Source: CAVPKN01 sp964588495
GTDB lineage: Bacteria; Chlamydiota; Chlamydiia; Chlamydiales; JAAKFR01
DNA length: 64,000 nucleotides
Reading direction: 5' to 3'
NCBI GenBank assembly: GCA_964588495.1
Contig: CAZPPS010000007.1
Span: 1 to 64,000, forward strand
The notes below the pieces were generated by a model. It saw only the letters and a program-made list of their open reading frames with translations, did no database searches and was not told the DNA's origin. A program made the translations under genes and the position numbers. Position 1 is the first letter of the stretch. Each line of letters opens with the position of its first letter. Positions 1 through 8,340 of the stretch are shown piece by piece.

Positions 1-2571
1 GACAACAAACAGCCCGCTCCTGACGGTTTGGGGCAGTTTATTGAGCTTGGACTGGAAGCGATTGCCGAGCTGATTGAGAAAAAAGACCCCCCTGCCTGGT
101 ATGAAGTATTGGCGGTTACTGTGATGGGGATTGTCCAGGTTGTCGCGGGTGTTTTGGCAAAAGCGTTCATCCCTTTTGCGGGCGAATTTATCGGAAACTT
201 CCTGATCAGCACAGGAATCGACGATGTGATGTTTGCAATCACAAGTGCGATCAAAGGAGAATTTAGTTGGGAAGACTATGGAGAGGCAAAAATTGCCTCC
301 ATGAAGCGCTCTGCAATCTCTGCTCTGATTTGTTGCGGCGTCTCGTTTTGCTCCTCACTTGTCTCTACAGGATCCTTGGCAACAGCTGTTGATACGCAAA
401 AACTGACGAGTGTTGAAAAAGCTGTGAAGGCAGGGCAAGTTGTCAAAGAGAGTGTCAATTTGGGGAGCTTTATTGCCAAAGAGGTGGGGCGGACGTTTCT
501 TTCGGCTGGAATCTCGCAAGTGGCTGGCATGGGGCTCAACGCGATGGCAGGGGTTATTTCCAAATCCTACGAAGGAGACGTGAATGGGAGCATCAATTCA
601 GCTGTTGATAAACATTGGGAGCTTGTCGCCACGCAAGCAGAAGCCCTTTTTGATAAACTTCAGGGAGATGCCAGCATCAACGCCAATTTAGATGAGTGCA
701 TCCGGGGCGCTCTGAAAAAGATGCAAGATGCCAATGTATTTGACCACGCAATCCGGGGAAGCAAGCAGGCTTTGCCCAAACTTGGCGAGTCCATCGGGGG
801 AGGCTGGGGACAGTTTATCAGCCATGCGCCCTCAATTGCGAATTTGGGAGTCTCGATCGGAAAGCTCACGAGTCTTGTAGAAGATAGTGTCCATCAATTG
901 GCGCGGGATGTCAGAACCACTAAAGAGACCAAAAACCGTCAGGAAAATCCTAACAATCCCCTCGAGAAAACGGCCTTTATGCGAAAAGTGCGCGATGAAA
1001 AGAAAAAAGAGTTTTGCACGCAGCTCTCCTTGGCCTTTAATGGAATTCTCAATAGCGCCGTCTATGAGCCTTTAGTTTCGATGGGAACCAAATATTTGGT
1101 TGATAAAGCGCAAGATGCGTTCCTTCCCGAAACCAAAGCTGAAAAACATGCCAAGATTGCAGGACGGGTTGCAAAGGCCCTTCAGACAGAGAAAAATGTC
1201 GACGAGGCCTTTTTTGACAAAATCCAGCGGGAATGGGAAGATGCAAACGATGAGGTCACCGATCTCTCCGATTCCGATCTTCAGAAGACGCCCGTTAATT
1301 CCAGCGCTTCCATAAAAGACCTCAAAGAGCAATATGGAAGCTCTTTGAAGGTCTATAAGGATGGCGAGGGAAATCTCTACGCCCAAAGACCGTCCTGTGA
1401 TGAATATGCCCAAGGAATGTGTGCAGGAAAAGCTGCCGGCGATCCTGAAATTGCCATCCTTGCCAAGCTGCACCATCGAAATATTGCTGTCCACATGCCC
1501 GACGGCACCACCAAAACCTATACAGCAGAGGGGAAGATTGTCACTTCTGATCTTCAGGCAAAAGACACGATCAACCTCAACTTTGAAAACACAACCAGCG
1601 GCGTCGGCCACGTCAAATGGGACAAAGATACAGGCCCAGCTCCTCAAAATACCCTCGATTGTGTCTACGATGCTGTCATCAAAGCCACTGGCACCAACGA
1701 AAATGTAGACCACCTCCGAAGCCGCGCTGCCGACAGTCTCAAAACGGACCCCGAAAACAAACTCTTCTTCCACAATTGGAGCCTCGAGGGAGAAACCAAA
1801 CACTTTGCCGGCAAAGAAGTCGAAGTCGCCGACTCCCCCTGGAAACTCGGCGATTGGGATCTTTCCCGTTCTGAACCTCCCCCTAATCTCATGCTGAACC
1901 GTTTCTTTGGGGTACTACATGCAGCAGGGGCCATTTCAGAAGGTGCCATTGGAGTGGCTCTTTCTGGAACAGTAGCTGGTGCAACCGTTGGCGTCCCTCT
2001 GATACTGCATGCAGCCGATAATTTATGGGCTGCCGGTAAAACGATTTATTCAGGGCATTTAGTAGAGCCGCAATTCAACCGCTTATTGCAATCACAGTTT
2101 AATCTTACCTCACTACAAGCAGGTCTTATCAATGACACAATTGGCTTAATCGGTTCAGTCGGTGGTGGTGTTATGCTGGCTCGTCTGGGTACAAAAGCCC
2201 TTCCATCTGCAGCTCTGTTGTCTGAAGAACTTTCAGAAGTTAGCTACATGTCTGCCAAGAATTCAATGAATGGGGTACGATTAAGACATCAGCTGATTTC
2301 TCAAGAAATTGGTGGGATTGAGGGGCATGCTTTTAAAAAACATGTGTTGAAGCAAGGGGAGTTTCCTGGTTGGATACGGACGCGCGCGCAATTTATTGAG
2401 CATGTGGAACATGTCGTCAATAATCCTACTTTGACAAAACAACTTGCTAATAGAAGAACTGCCTATTGGCATCAGGAAACCAGTACTATAGTGATTCGAG
2501 ATCCAAGAAAACTTGATGGGGGAACTATGTTTCAACCACGTAATGGAATCAAATACTTCGAAGGTTTATAA
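1..2571 (+). CDS. Large multidomain polymorphic-type toxin, 5' end outside window
   Basis: The frame is open from base 1, so the TTG at 28 is probably internal and the gene begins upstream of the window. Numbering from base 28 gives 847 residues. A hydrophobic region lies near residues 28-75. A stretch near 456-526 resembles the second half of an OTU cysteine protease, and one near 541-590 (DCVYDAV) resembles the OTU cysteine motif. A second Gly/Ala-rich hydrophobic region lies around 630-735. The last ~85 residues (from GHAFKKHV at ~765, through RTAYWHQE, to IKYFEGL) resemble C-terminal nuclease domains of polymorphic toxins of the BECR fold (barnase/EndoU/colicin/RelE). A small gene follows after 3 nt, as expected of an immunity gene. 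Family assignment is from recalled sequence patterns; export route and target are unknown. Confidence 0.6.
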   Translation, partial: DNKQPAPDGLGQFIELGLEAIAELIEKKDPPAWYEVLAVTVMGIVQVVAGVLAKAFIPFAGEFIGNFLISTGIDDVMFAITSAIKGEFSWEDYGEAKIASMKRSAISALICCGVSFCSSLVSTGSLATAVDTQKLTSVEKAVKAGQVVKESVNLGSFIAKEVGRTFLSAGISQVAGMGLNAMAGVISKSYEGDVNGSINSAVDKHWELVATQAEALFDKLQGDASINANLDECIRGALKKMQDANVFDHAIRGSKQALPKLGESIGGGWGQFISHAPSIANLGVSIGKLTSLVEDSVHQLARDVRTTKETKNRQENPNNPLEKTAFMRKVRDEKKKEFCTQLSLAFNGILNSAVYEPLVSMGTKYLVDKAQDAFLPETKAEKHAKIAGRVAKALQTEKNVDEAFFDKIQREWEDANDEVTDLSDSDLQKTPVNSSASIKDLKEQYGSSLKVYKDGEGNLYAQRPSCDEYAQGMCAGKAAGDPEIAILAKLHHRNIAVHMPDGTTKTYTAEGKIVTSDLQAKDTINLNFENTTSGVGHVKWDKDTGPAPQNTLDCVYDAVIKATGTNENVDHLRSRAADSLKTDPENKLFFHNWSLEGETKHFAGKEVEVADSPWKLGDWDLSRSEPPPNLMLNRFFGVLHAAGAISEGAIGVALSGTVAGATVGVPLILHAADNLWAAGKTIYSGHLVEPQFNRLLQSQFNLTSLQAGLINDTIGLIGSVGGGVMLARLGTKALPSAALLSEELSEVSYMSAKNSMNGVRLRHQLISQEIGGIEGHAFKKHVLKQGEFPGWIRTRAQFIEHVEHVVNNPTLTKQLANRRTAYWHQETSTIVIRDPRKLDGGTMFQPRNGIKYFEGL

Positions 2572-2574
2572 AAT

Positions 2575-2898
2575 ATGTCTACAAACAAAATTAATATAAA
2601 CTCAAACGAGTTCTATATAATATTAGCTGTTCTTAACGAAGTTTGTCACGGATTAAGGATATCAAATTTTGAGAAAACAATTGGGGCTGCAGAACAGACT
2701 GTCATTGCTTTCATGGATGGCCTTAAAGCAAAAGGACTTTCAGAGGAAGTGCTCTTGTTAAAAGATAGTGAAGTACAAATTCTGAAAAATTCATTTAAAG
2801 AAGTTTTTAGACAACTAGAAGAATTTGAGTTTGAAACCCGTATTGGCTTTTCGATCGAAGAAGCTCAAAAAATAGAATCAAAGTTAGTTTCCCGTTAA
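2575..2898 (+). CDS. Probable immunity protein for the upstream toxin
   Basis: This gene encodes a 107-residue soluble protein with no signal peptide or membrane segment. It is rich in Glu, Lys and Ile, and its composition is visibly more AT-rich than the toxin gene before it. It starts 3 nt after the toxin stop codon, so the two are almost certainly co-transcribed. I do not recognise the family. The immunity role is inferred only from position, size and the nuclease-like end of the neighbour. An inverted repeat that may terminate transcription follows at 2955-2989. Confidence 0.55.
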   Translation: MSTNKININSNEFYIILAVLNEVCHGLRISNFEKTIGAAEQTVIAFMDGLKAKGLSEEVLLLKDSEVQILKNSFKEVFRQLEEFEFETRIGFSIEEAQKIESKLVSR

Positions 2899-2954
2899 AA
2901 AGAAGCTGCGCTTCAAAGAACGGGTTGTGCAACCACACTTCATCAAGTAAAATA

Positions 2955-2989
2955 TTTTCATTTGAACTCACGCTGGTCTCAAATGAAAA
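2955..2989 (+). terminator. Inverted repeat after the toxin-immunity pair
   Basis: A perfect 11-bp inverted repeat (TTTTCATTTGA / TCAAATGAAAA) surrounds a 13-nt loop, about 57 bp after the immunity stop codon. There is no clear T-run after it, so it may be a weak terminator or a protein-binding palindrome. Confidence 0.4.
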
Positions 2990-3043
2990 CAAAAGCATTC
3001 AAGCCAAAAACAACGACCACCATTTCTGCTGTAGAAGAACCGA

Positions 3044-4045
3044 ATGGATACAAAGATGTCCAAAAAAACTGTCATCAGCAAAATCAAAGCTGCCCAGACA
3101 AGGGCGATGACAGCAGTCAATCGTGAACTGATTGAGATTTATAGAGAGATAGGGAAAACCATTCATGAACAACAGGAATCCGCTGGGTGGGGGGAATCCG
3201 TTGTAGAATTACTTGCCAAAGATTTACACAAATCATTTCCAGGGATGAAAGGATTTTCTTCGCGTAACCTTTGGAGAATGAAGGATTTCTATGTCTCATA
3301 TTGCAATAACCCAAAACTGACGACACTGTCGGCAGAAATTAGCTGGTCCCATAATGTAGCTATTCTTTCGAAATGCGAGAATATTCTCGAGAGGGAGTTT
3401 TATATGAGGATGTCTAAAAAAAGCGGGTGGAGCTACCGTGTTTTGTTGAATCAAATTGATAATCAAAATTTCGAAAAGACGATGATCAGTCAAACCAGTT
3501 TTGATCGGAACTTGCCGGAAAAGATGAGACCCGAAGCTAAACTGGCAGTAAAAGATGAATTTATTTTTGAATTTTTGGAATTAGGTGATGAGCATAGCGA
3601 ATATGAGCTCGAAAGTGCGATCTTAAGAAACATGGAACACTTTTTAAAAGAGGTGGGTAATGTCTATGCCTTTATGGGGTCGCAATACAAACTAGAAGTG
3701 GATGGGCAAGCATTTTTTATCGACATCCTTCTCTACCACAGAAAATTGAAATCCCTGGTTGCTATTGAGCTAAAAATAGGTGCTTTCATTCCTGAATACG
3801 TCGGCAAAATGCAATTTTACCTCGCAGTCCTCAATGATAAAGTAAGGCTTGAAGATGAAAATCCCTCAATCGGGATCATTCTCTGTAAAGAAAAGAGCAG
3901 GACGATTGTGGAATACTCCCTAAAGGATACCACAAAGCCAATCAACATTGCCGCTTACAAAACGACGACCCATTTGCCCAAAGAGTTAAAAGACGAATTG
4001 CCTTCCCCTGAACAAATAGCTTTGCTTTTGGAGCATATAAATTAA
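3044..4045 (+). CDS. YhcG/DUF1016-type PDDEXK nuclease-domain protein
   Basis: The protein has 333 residues. The N-terminal half (to ~150) carries the helical DUF1016 N-domain pattern (LIEIYREIGKTI, then GFSSRNLWRMKDFY). The C-terminal half carries the PDDEXK-like nuclease domain: VDGQAFFIDILLYHRKLKSL followed by AIELKIG supplies the D and ExK positions. YhcG-like proteins occur in defence islands and beside restriction systems, but their substrate is poorly known. An alternative start is the ATG at 3056; a weak purine tract (agaaga) favours 3044. It follows a toxin-immunity pair, an accessory setting, and is convergent with dnaK. Confidence 0.85.
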   Translation: MDTKMSKKTVISKIKAAQTRAMTAVNRELIEIYREIGKTIHEQQESAGWGESVVELLAKDLHKSFPGMKGFSSRNLWRMKDFYVSYCNNPKLTTLSAEISWSHNVAILSKCENILEREFYMRMSKKSGWSYRVLLNQIDNQNFEKTMISQTSFDRNLPEKMRPEAKLAVKDEFIFEFLELGDEHSEYELESAILRNMEHFLKEVGNVYAFMGSQYKLEVDGQAFFIDILLYHRKLKSLVAIELKIGAFIPEYVGKMQFYLAVLNDKVRLEDENPSIGIILCKEKSRTIVEYSLKDTTKPINIAAYKTTTHLPKELKDELPSPEQIALLLEHIN

Positions 4046-4046
4046 A

Positions 4047-4070
4047 GAGCAGCAGGTTTCCCCGCTGCTC
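4047..4070 (-). terminator. Terminator of the hrcA-grpE-dnaK operon
   Basis: A 7-bp stem (GAGCAGC / GCTGCTC) with a 10-nt loop lies between the convergent YhcG gene and dnaK. On the minus strand it is followed by a T-rich run (CTTTAATTT), consistent with intrinsic termination of dnaK. Confidence 0.65.
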
Positions 4071-4080
4071 CTCATGAGAA

Positions 4081-6030
4081 TTACTTCTTGTCTTCGTTGT
4101 CGTCGATGATTTCGACTTCAGCTTCTTCGATGTTGTCATGCTTTTTGGGTTCGGCTTGGGGGCCGCCTGCGCCTTGAGGGCCTGCGCCAGGCATTGGGCC
4201 GGGGCCAGGTTGGCCTTGAGGGCCTGCGCCTTTCATCGCTTCGCCAATTTTTTGCATTTCTTGGTTGAGGGCATCTTTAGCTGCCTTGATCCGCTCGATC
4301 TGATCTGATTTGACCGCCTCTTTTGTGGCATCAATTTTTGATTGGATGGAGCTGGTGACGTCAGCTGGGATCTTATCTTTGTAGTCCTTAAGAGCTTTCT
4401 CAGCCTGGAAGCAGAGGGCATCGGCTTCGTTTTTCACGTCGATGTCTTCTTTGCGCTTTCGATCTTCTTCTTTGTGAAGCTCCGCATCTTTCACCATCCG
4501 CTGGATATCTTCGTCACGAAGACCTGATTGGGCTTCAATTCGGATCTTCTGTTCTTTACCAGAAGAGAGATCTTTTGCAGAAACGTGCAAAATCCCGTTG
4601 GCGTCGATGTCGAAGGCAACCTCGATTTGGGGCATGCCACGCGCCGCTGGTGGGATGTCTTGCAAGTCAAAGCGGCCGATTTCCCGGTTGTCGCGAGCCA
4701 TAGGACGTTCACCTTGAAGAACAACGATGGTCACCGCTGGTTGGTTATCGCTGGCCGTTGAAAAGACCTGCTTTTTCTGTGTAGGAATGGTTGTATTGCG
4801 CTCAACAAGAGGTGTCATCACCCCGCCGAGCGTTTCAATTCCCAATGTTAGAGGAATGACGTCGAGAAGGAGCACATCTTTAACGTGGCCTGCCAAAACT
4901 CCACCCTGAATCGCTGCGCCCACCGCAACCACTTCATCAGGGTTAACCCCTTTATTGGGTTCTTTTTTGAAGATGCTCTTGACCATCTCTTGGACGGCAG
5001 GCATACGGCTCATACCGCCCACTAAAAGGACCTCATCGATTTGCTCGGGAGTGAGCTTCGAATCTTTAAGGGCTTTGAGGCAAGGCTCTTTTGTTCGGTT
5101 AATCAAATCGGCGCAAAGAGATTCAAATTTAGCCCGTGTGAGTGTCAACGCCAAGTGTTTTGGACCTGTCGCATCCATTGTGATAAACGGCTGGTTGATT
5201 TCAGTCGATGTCACTCCAGAGAGTTCAATTTTTGCCTTTTCTGCGGCATCGCGGAGGCGTTGAAGAGCCATTTTGTCTTTGCTCAAATCAATGCCCTGCT
5301 CTTTTTTAAATTCGTCCAGCATCCAGTGGATGATCACGTTGTCAAAGTCATCGCCCCCAAGGTGCGTGTCCCCGTTTGTCGCGAGCACTTCAAAAACGCC
5401 GTCGCCAATTTCAAGAATCGAGATATCAAAAGTACCGCCACCAAGGTCAAAGACGGCGATTTTTTTGTCGCCCCCTTTATCGAGGCCATAAGCGAGTGCT
5501 GCAGCTGTCGGCTCTGGAATAATACGTTTCACTTCCAGGCCAGCAATTCTTCCGGCATCCCGTGTAGAGGCTCTTTGAGAGTCGTTAAAATAGGCAGGAA
5601 CTGTGATGACAGCTTCTGTGACGGGCTCTCCCAGATAGGCTTCTGCTGTCTCTTTCATCTTAATCAGAATTGCAGCTCCAATCTCTTCTGGTGTGAGCAG
5701 TTTCTCGTTCACATTAAAGACAACATCCCCTTTATCATTGGCCGCGACCTTAAAAGGGACAGTCTTAATTTCAGACTGAACTTCGTTATATTTGCGTCCG
5801 ATGAATCTTTTAGAGGAATTGATCGTATTTTCTGAATTAGTAACAGCCTGTCTTTTTGCAGGAACACCCACTAATCTCTCATTTCCTTTATAAGCCACAA
5901 TAGAGGGCGTTGTACGGGTCCCTTCAGCAGAGGCGATGACCTTTGCCTGGCCCCCTTCCATCACAGCCACACAAGAGTTTGTGGTGCCAAGATCGATTCC
6001 AATGATTTTTCCTTTTTTTTGTTCCGCCAT
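4081..6030 (-). CDS. dnaK: Chaperone protein DnaK (Hsp70)
   Basis: ATP-dependent cytosolic chaperone that works with GrpE and J-domain proteins. The 649 residues match full-length DnaK. The N-terminal ATPase domain starts IIGIDLGTTNSCVAVMEGG and contains VFDLGGGTFDISILEIGDG and LVGGMSRMPAV. The linker DVLLLDVIPLTLGIETLGG leads into the substrate-binding domain. The C-terminus is a Gly/Pro/Gln-rich tail ending in the acidic motif EVEIIDDNEDKK. It is the last gene of hrcA-grpE-dnaK and starts 2 nt after grpE ends. Heat-shock control by HrcA is expected from the CIRCE element upstream of hrcA. Confidence 0.99.
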   Translation of the reverse strand: MAEQKKGKIIGIDLGTTNSCVAVMEGGQAKVIASAEGTRTTPSIVAYKGNERLVGVPAKRQAVTNSENTINSSKRFIGRKYNEVQSEIKTVPFKVAANDKGDVVFNVNEKLLTPEEIGAAILIKMKETAEAYLGEPVTEAVITVPAYFNDSQRASTRDAGRIAGLEVKRIIPEPTAAALAYGLDKGGDKKIAVFDLGGGTFDISILEIGDGVFEVLATNGDTHLGGDDFDNVIIHWMLDEFKKEQGIDLSKDKMALQRLRDAAEKAKIELSGVTSTEINQPFITMDATGPKHLALTLTRAKFESLCADLINRTKEPCLKALKDSKLTPEQIDEVLLVGGMSRMPAVQEMVKSIFKKEPNKGVNPDEVVAVGAAIQGGVLAGHVKDVLLLDVIPLTLGIETLGGVMTPLVERNTTIPTQKKQVFSTASDNQPAVTIVVLQGERPMARDNREIGRFDLQDIPPAARGMPQIEVAFDIDANGILHVSAKDLSSGKEQKIRIEAQSGLRDEDIQRMVKDAELHKEEDRKRKEDIDVKNEADALCFQAEKALKDYKDKIPADVTSSIQSKIDATKEAVKSDQIERIKAAKDALNQEMQKIGEAMKGAGPQGQPGPGPMPGAGPQGAGGPQAEPKKHDNIEEAEVEIIDDNEDKK

Positions 6031-6032
6031 TT

Positions 6033-6569
6033 TTATTGTCCTTCCTCAATATTTTCATTATTAACTTCTTCGGGAGTCGATTTCTTCGTGACTTTGACGC
6101 GTGCAACGCGAATTGGGCGATCGCCCACCTTATAGCCGCGCACAAATTCTTCAATGACCACTCCCGGTGGATATTCTGTCGATTCAACCATTTCAACAGC
6201 TTCGTGCAGGTGAGGATCAAACGGTTTTCCGATGCTATGATACTCGTGCACGCCGTGCTGGTTGAGAACTTGTTTAAACTGGTTCATGAGCATCTCAAAG
6301 CCAACTGCCCAATTTTTGACCTCATCCGACATGCTCTCCGCAAATTGGAGGGCTTTTTCAAAGCTGTCGATGGGATGTAAAAACTCGATTAGGACATTCT
6401 CGACTGAGTGTTTGATCAGATCCTGTCTTTCTTTTTGCATCCGCTTGCGCACATTTTCCGATTCGGCAAGCATGAGCAAATACTTTTCCTGACAACTTTT
6501 CAGCTCTTGTTGCACTGTTTCGAGCTCCGATTGGGGAGGTTCGGGTTGCGTTACTTCTTCTTCTGTCAT
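6033..6569 (-). CDS. grpE: Nucleotide exchange factor GrpE
   Basis: GrpE releases ADP from DnaK. The 178 residues show the usual plan: an acidic N-terminal tail (TEEEVTQPEPPQ), a long coiled-coil helix (ETVQQELKSCQEKYLLMLAE followed by NVRKRMQKE), and the C-terminal beta domain with HEAVEMVES and RGYKVGDRPIRVARVKV. The start codon overlaps the hrcA stop by 4 bp, which suggests translational coupling. Confidence 0.98.
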   Translation of the reverse strand: MTEEEVTQPEPPQSELETVQQELKSCQEKYLLMLAESENVRKRMQKERQDLIKHSVENVLIEFLHPIDSFEKALQFAESMSDEVKNWAVGFEMLMNQFKQVLNQHGVHEYHSIGKPFDPHLHEAVEMVESTEYPPGVVIEEFVRGYKVGDRPIRVARVKVTKKSTPEEVNNENIEEGQ

Positions 6570-7717
6570 GATGATTTATCCTTAATTTCCAATAGCTTTT
6601 GCGTCGTTTGACCCACAATAAAAGGGGAGCGGGGTTCGCGGAAGGAGAGTTTATGCTTTAAAAGACTTTTAGTCAGGGATTTCGATACAGAATCTGAAAA
6701 AAGCTGGAGCATGGCGAATAATTTATGGTAGGGCATGCGACAAGGCCCCAAAAGTCCGACGGCTCCTGCTTTTGTCTGGCCAATGCGGAAAGGGATTGCA
6801 ATGACGCTACAGCCGGAAGCGGCTGAGGCATAAGGAGCCAGCTCTTTGCCAATCCAGCAGCTTAGGTTTCCTGAGCGGACGCAATCATTTAACAAAAGGC
6901 GCATGTGGGCTGTGTTTTCAAAAAGAGAGAGGCCGGTTGTTAAAGCCAGTGGGTCGCTAAATTCGGGGTAGGAGAGAAGTTGTGAAAAACCTGTCCGAAA
7001 AACCTCTTCACTGCTGAAATTTGAGTAACGGACGATATAGCGGAGCATGATTTCATTATAAAATGATTGTCCAAGAAGCTCCTCTTCAAGGGGGATATTC
7101 TCAGGAGGGGCATTGACGCCCCCTTTGAGCCTCCATTGAAGGTAGGATTCAATGCGCTTAGCGGCAAAAGAGCTTAGTTTTTGTTTAAGCGGGATCACTT
7201 CGGTTAGAATTTGGCCGAAATCGGTGACAATCACACTCAAGAGACGTTCAGGATCAATGGGGACCAATTTAATATCTAAAACAAAATCGTGATCGAAACG
7301 GACTGAGGTTAGAAATGTGGCAAGTCCCGTCAATTCACTCAAAGTTTCCGCTGCGAGCTGCAAATAGCGCATGATGTGGCGAGCAGAGGTTTGAAGTCCT
7401 TTAAACTTCTCCTCAATTTCGGAGGGAAGAGTGAGGGGCTCGTCCAAACAACCTCTCGCATAGACTCTCAATGCCTCATTTGTGGGAACCCTTCCCCCTG
7501 AAGAGTGGGGCTGACGCAAAAAGCCCTGTTTTTCAAGCTCCACAAAGTAGTTACGGATCGTGGCCGAGCTTAAATGGTCAAATCCGTGCTCTTTTAGGGT
7601 ATTGGAGCCAATGGGTTTGCCAGTATCCAAATAGAGCTCGACAAGTCCCATGAGAACCTGAAAGGCTCGACTATGCTTCTTGGACTCTGCCGGTTTTTTG
7701 ATATTTTCTTTAATCAT
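6566..7717 (-). CDS. hrcA: Heat-inducible transcription repressor HrcA
   Basis: HrcA represses heat-shock genes by binding CIRCE. The 383 residues comprise an N-terminal winged helix (TGKPIGSNTLKE, LSSATIRNYFVELEKQGFL, HSSGGRVPTNEALR) and a GAF-like sensor domain. It is first in the hrcA-grpE-dnaK operon, the same order as in Chlamydia. A strong promoter sits so close to the ATG that the mRNA may be leaderless. A CIRCE box lies just upstream, so autoregulation is likely. Confidence 0.97.
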   Translation of the reverse strand: MIKENIKKPAESKKHSRAFQVLMGLVELYLDTGKPIGSNTLKEHGFDHLSSATIRNYFVELEKQGFLRQPHSSGGRVPTNEALRVYARGCLDEPLTLPSEIEEKFKGLQTSARHIMRYLQLAAETLSELTGLATFLTSVRFDHDFVLDIKLVPIDPERLLSVIVTDFGQILTEVIPLKQKLSSFAAKRIESYLQWRLKGGVNAPPENIPLEEELLGQSFYNEIMLRYIVRYSNFSSEEVFRTGFSQLLSYPEFSDPLALTTGLSLFENTAHMRLLLNDCVRSGNLSCWIGKELAPYASAASGCSVIAIPFRIGQTKAGAVGLLGPCRMPYHKLFAMLQLFSDSVSKSLTKSLLKHKLSFREPRSPFIVGQTTQKLLEIKDKSS

Positions 7718-7723
7718 GACCCG

Positions 7724-7753
7724 ATTATAGCTTCAAAGCTTCTCTCGGGTCAA
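7724..7753 (-). promoter_or_regulatory. Sigma-70-type promoter of hrcA-grpE-dnaK
   Basis: Read on the minus strand, TTGACC (7748-7753) and a perfect TATAAT (7724-7729) are separated by 18 nt. The hrcA ATG begins only 6 nt after the -10 box, so a transcript from here would start at about the ATG itself. Confidence 0.7.
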
Positions 7754-7760
7754 GGCCTTT

Positions 7761-7787
7761 TTAGCAGTCGACGCTTTTGAGTGCTGA
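7761..7787. promoter_or_regulatory. CIRCE operator (HrcA binding site)
   Basis: The sequence is TTAGCAgTC, 9 nt, GAGTGCTgA. It matches the CIRCE consensus TTAGCACTC-N9-GAGTGCTAA at all but two positions with exact spacing. It lies 43 bp upstream of the hrcA ATG and, unusually, upstream of the best -35 box. Confidence 0.9.
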
Positions 7788-7846
7788 ATTTTAAAGCTTG
7801 ATGAATAAAATGATTTTATATATACTTAATTATTAAGGAGTTAATT

Positions 7847-8188
7847 ATGGATATTGGAAATATTACAAAAGTGATTTCCTCAGTTGGAATCCAAAGAGCT
7901 GCCCATCTTCAGGCGGAAACACAGCTATTTGAGGCTACACTTTCTCTTTTGATGTTCCAGCTCCACACAATGGTTCTCCAATCCTGGCAACGTTTTGCCG
8001 AAAATCAAAATGATCTGGCAGAAGATGCTGAAGAAAGGCATGCCGCCCAAAGACAAAGGGCTGCCGAGCTCATTCATCAACGGAGAGAAATCGAAGATCT
8101 GAACCAAGATTACCGCCTCTACGGAGCCAAGCGCCAAGCCGGCAAATTCCGCTTCCACCAAAGCAGCCATCTCCACCTCGCTGTCTAA
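7847..8188 (+). CDS. Small hypothetical helical protein
   Basis: A 113-residue protein with a good Shine-Dalgarno (taaggag) upstream of the ATG. It is Gln/Glu/Arg-rich and mostly helical: an amphipathic N-terminal half (LFEATLSLLMFQLHTMVLQS), then a charged segment (DLAEDAEERHAAQRQRAAEL). There is no signal peptide. I do not recognise the family. Two decayed partial copies lie downstream at 9428-9520 and 10676-10830, which shows the gene has been duplicated locally and repeatedly lost. Confidence 0.6.
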   Translation: MDIGNITKVISSVGIQRAAHLQAETQLFEATLSLLMFQLHTMVLQSWQRFAENQNDLAEDAEERHAAQRQRAAELIHQRREIEDLNQDYRLYGAKRQAGKFRFHQSSHLHLAV

Positions 8189-8340
8189 AAAACGTGCCCT
8201 TACCCTTGCCCAAACTCTCGTCTCAATTCTATAGAGACACAAAGAGATAGGATTCTGCACTCTCGCCTATTTTAAGAAATAATTCATATAATCTTAATAA
8301 TATTCTGGTATAATTGACTCTTGATAAAAGGAGGTATTTC

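Noticed and set aside
1072..1803. 243-residue open frame on the minus strand inside the toxin gene
   Set aside because: It lies wholly antisense to a well-supported coding frame, shows no family motif, and is probably a by-product of codon use.
5041..5835. 264-residue plus-strand open frame antisense to dnaK
   Set aside because: DnaK is unambiguous over this interval; the antisense frame is Cys/Phe-rich and has no recognisable domain or ribosome binding site.
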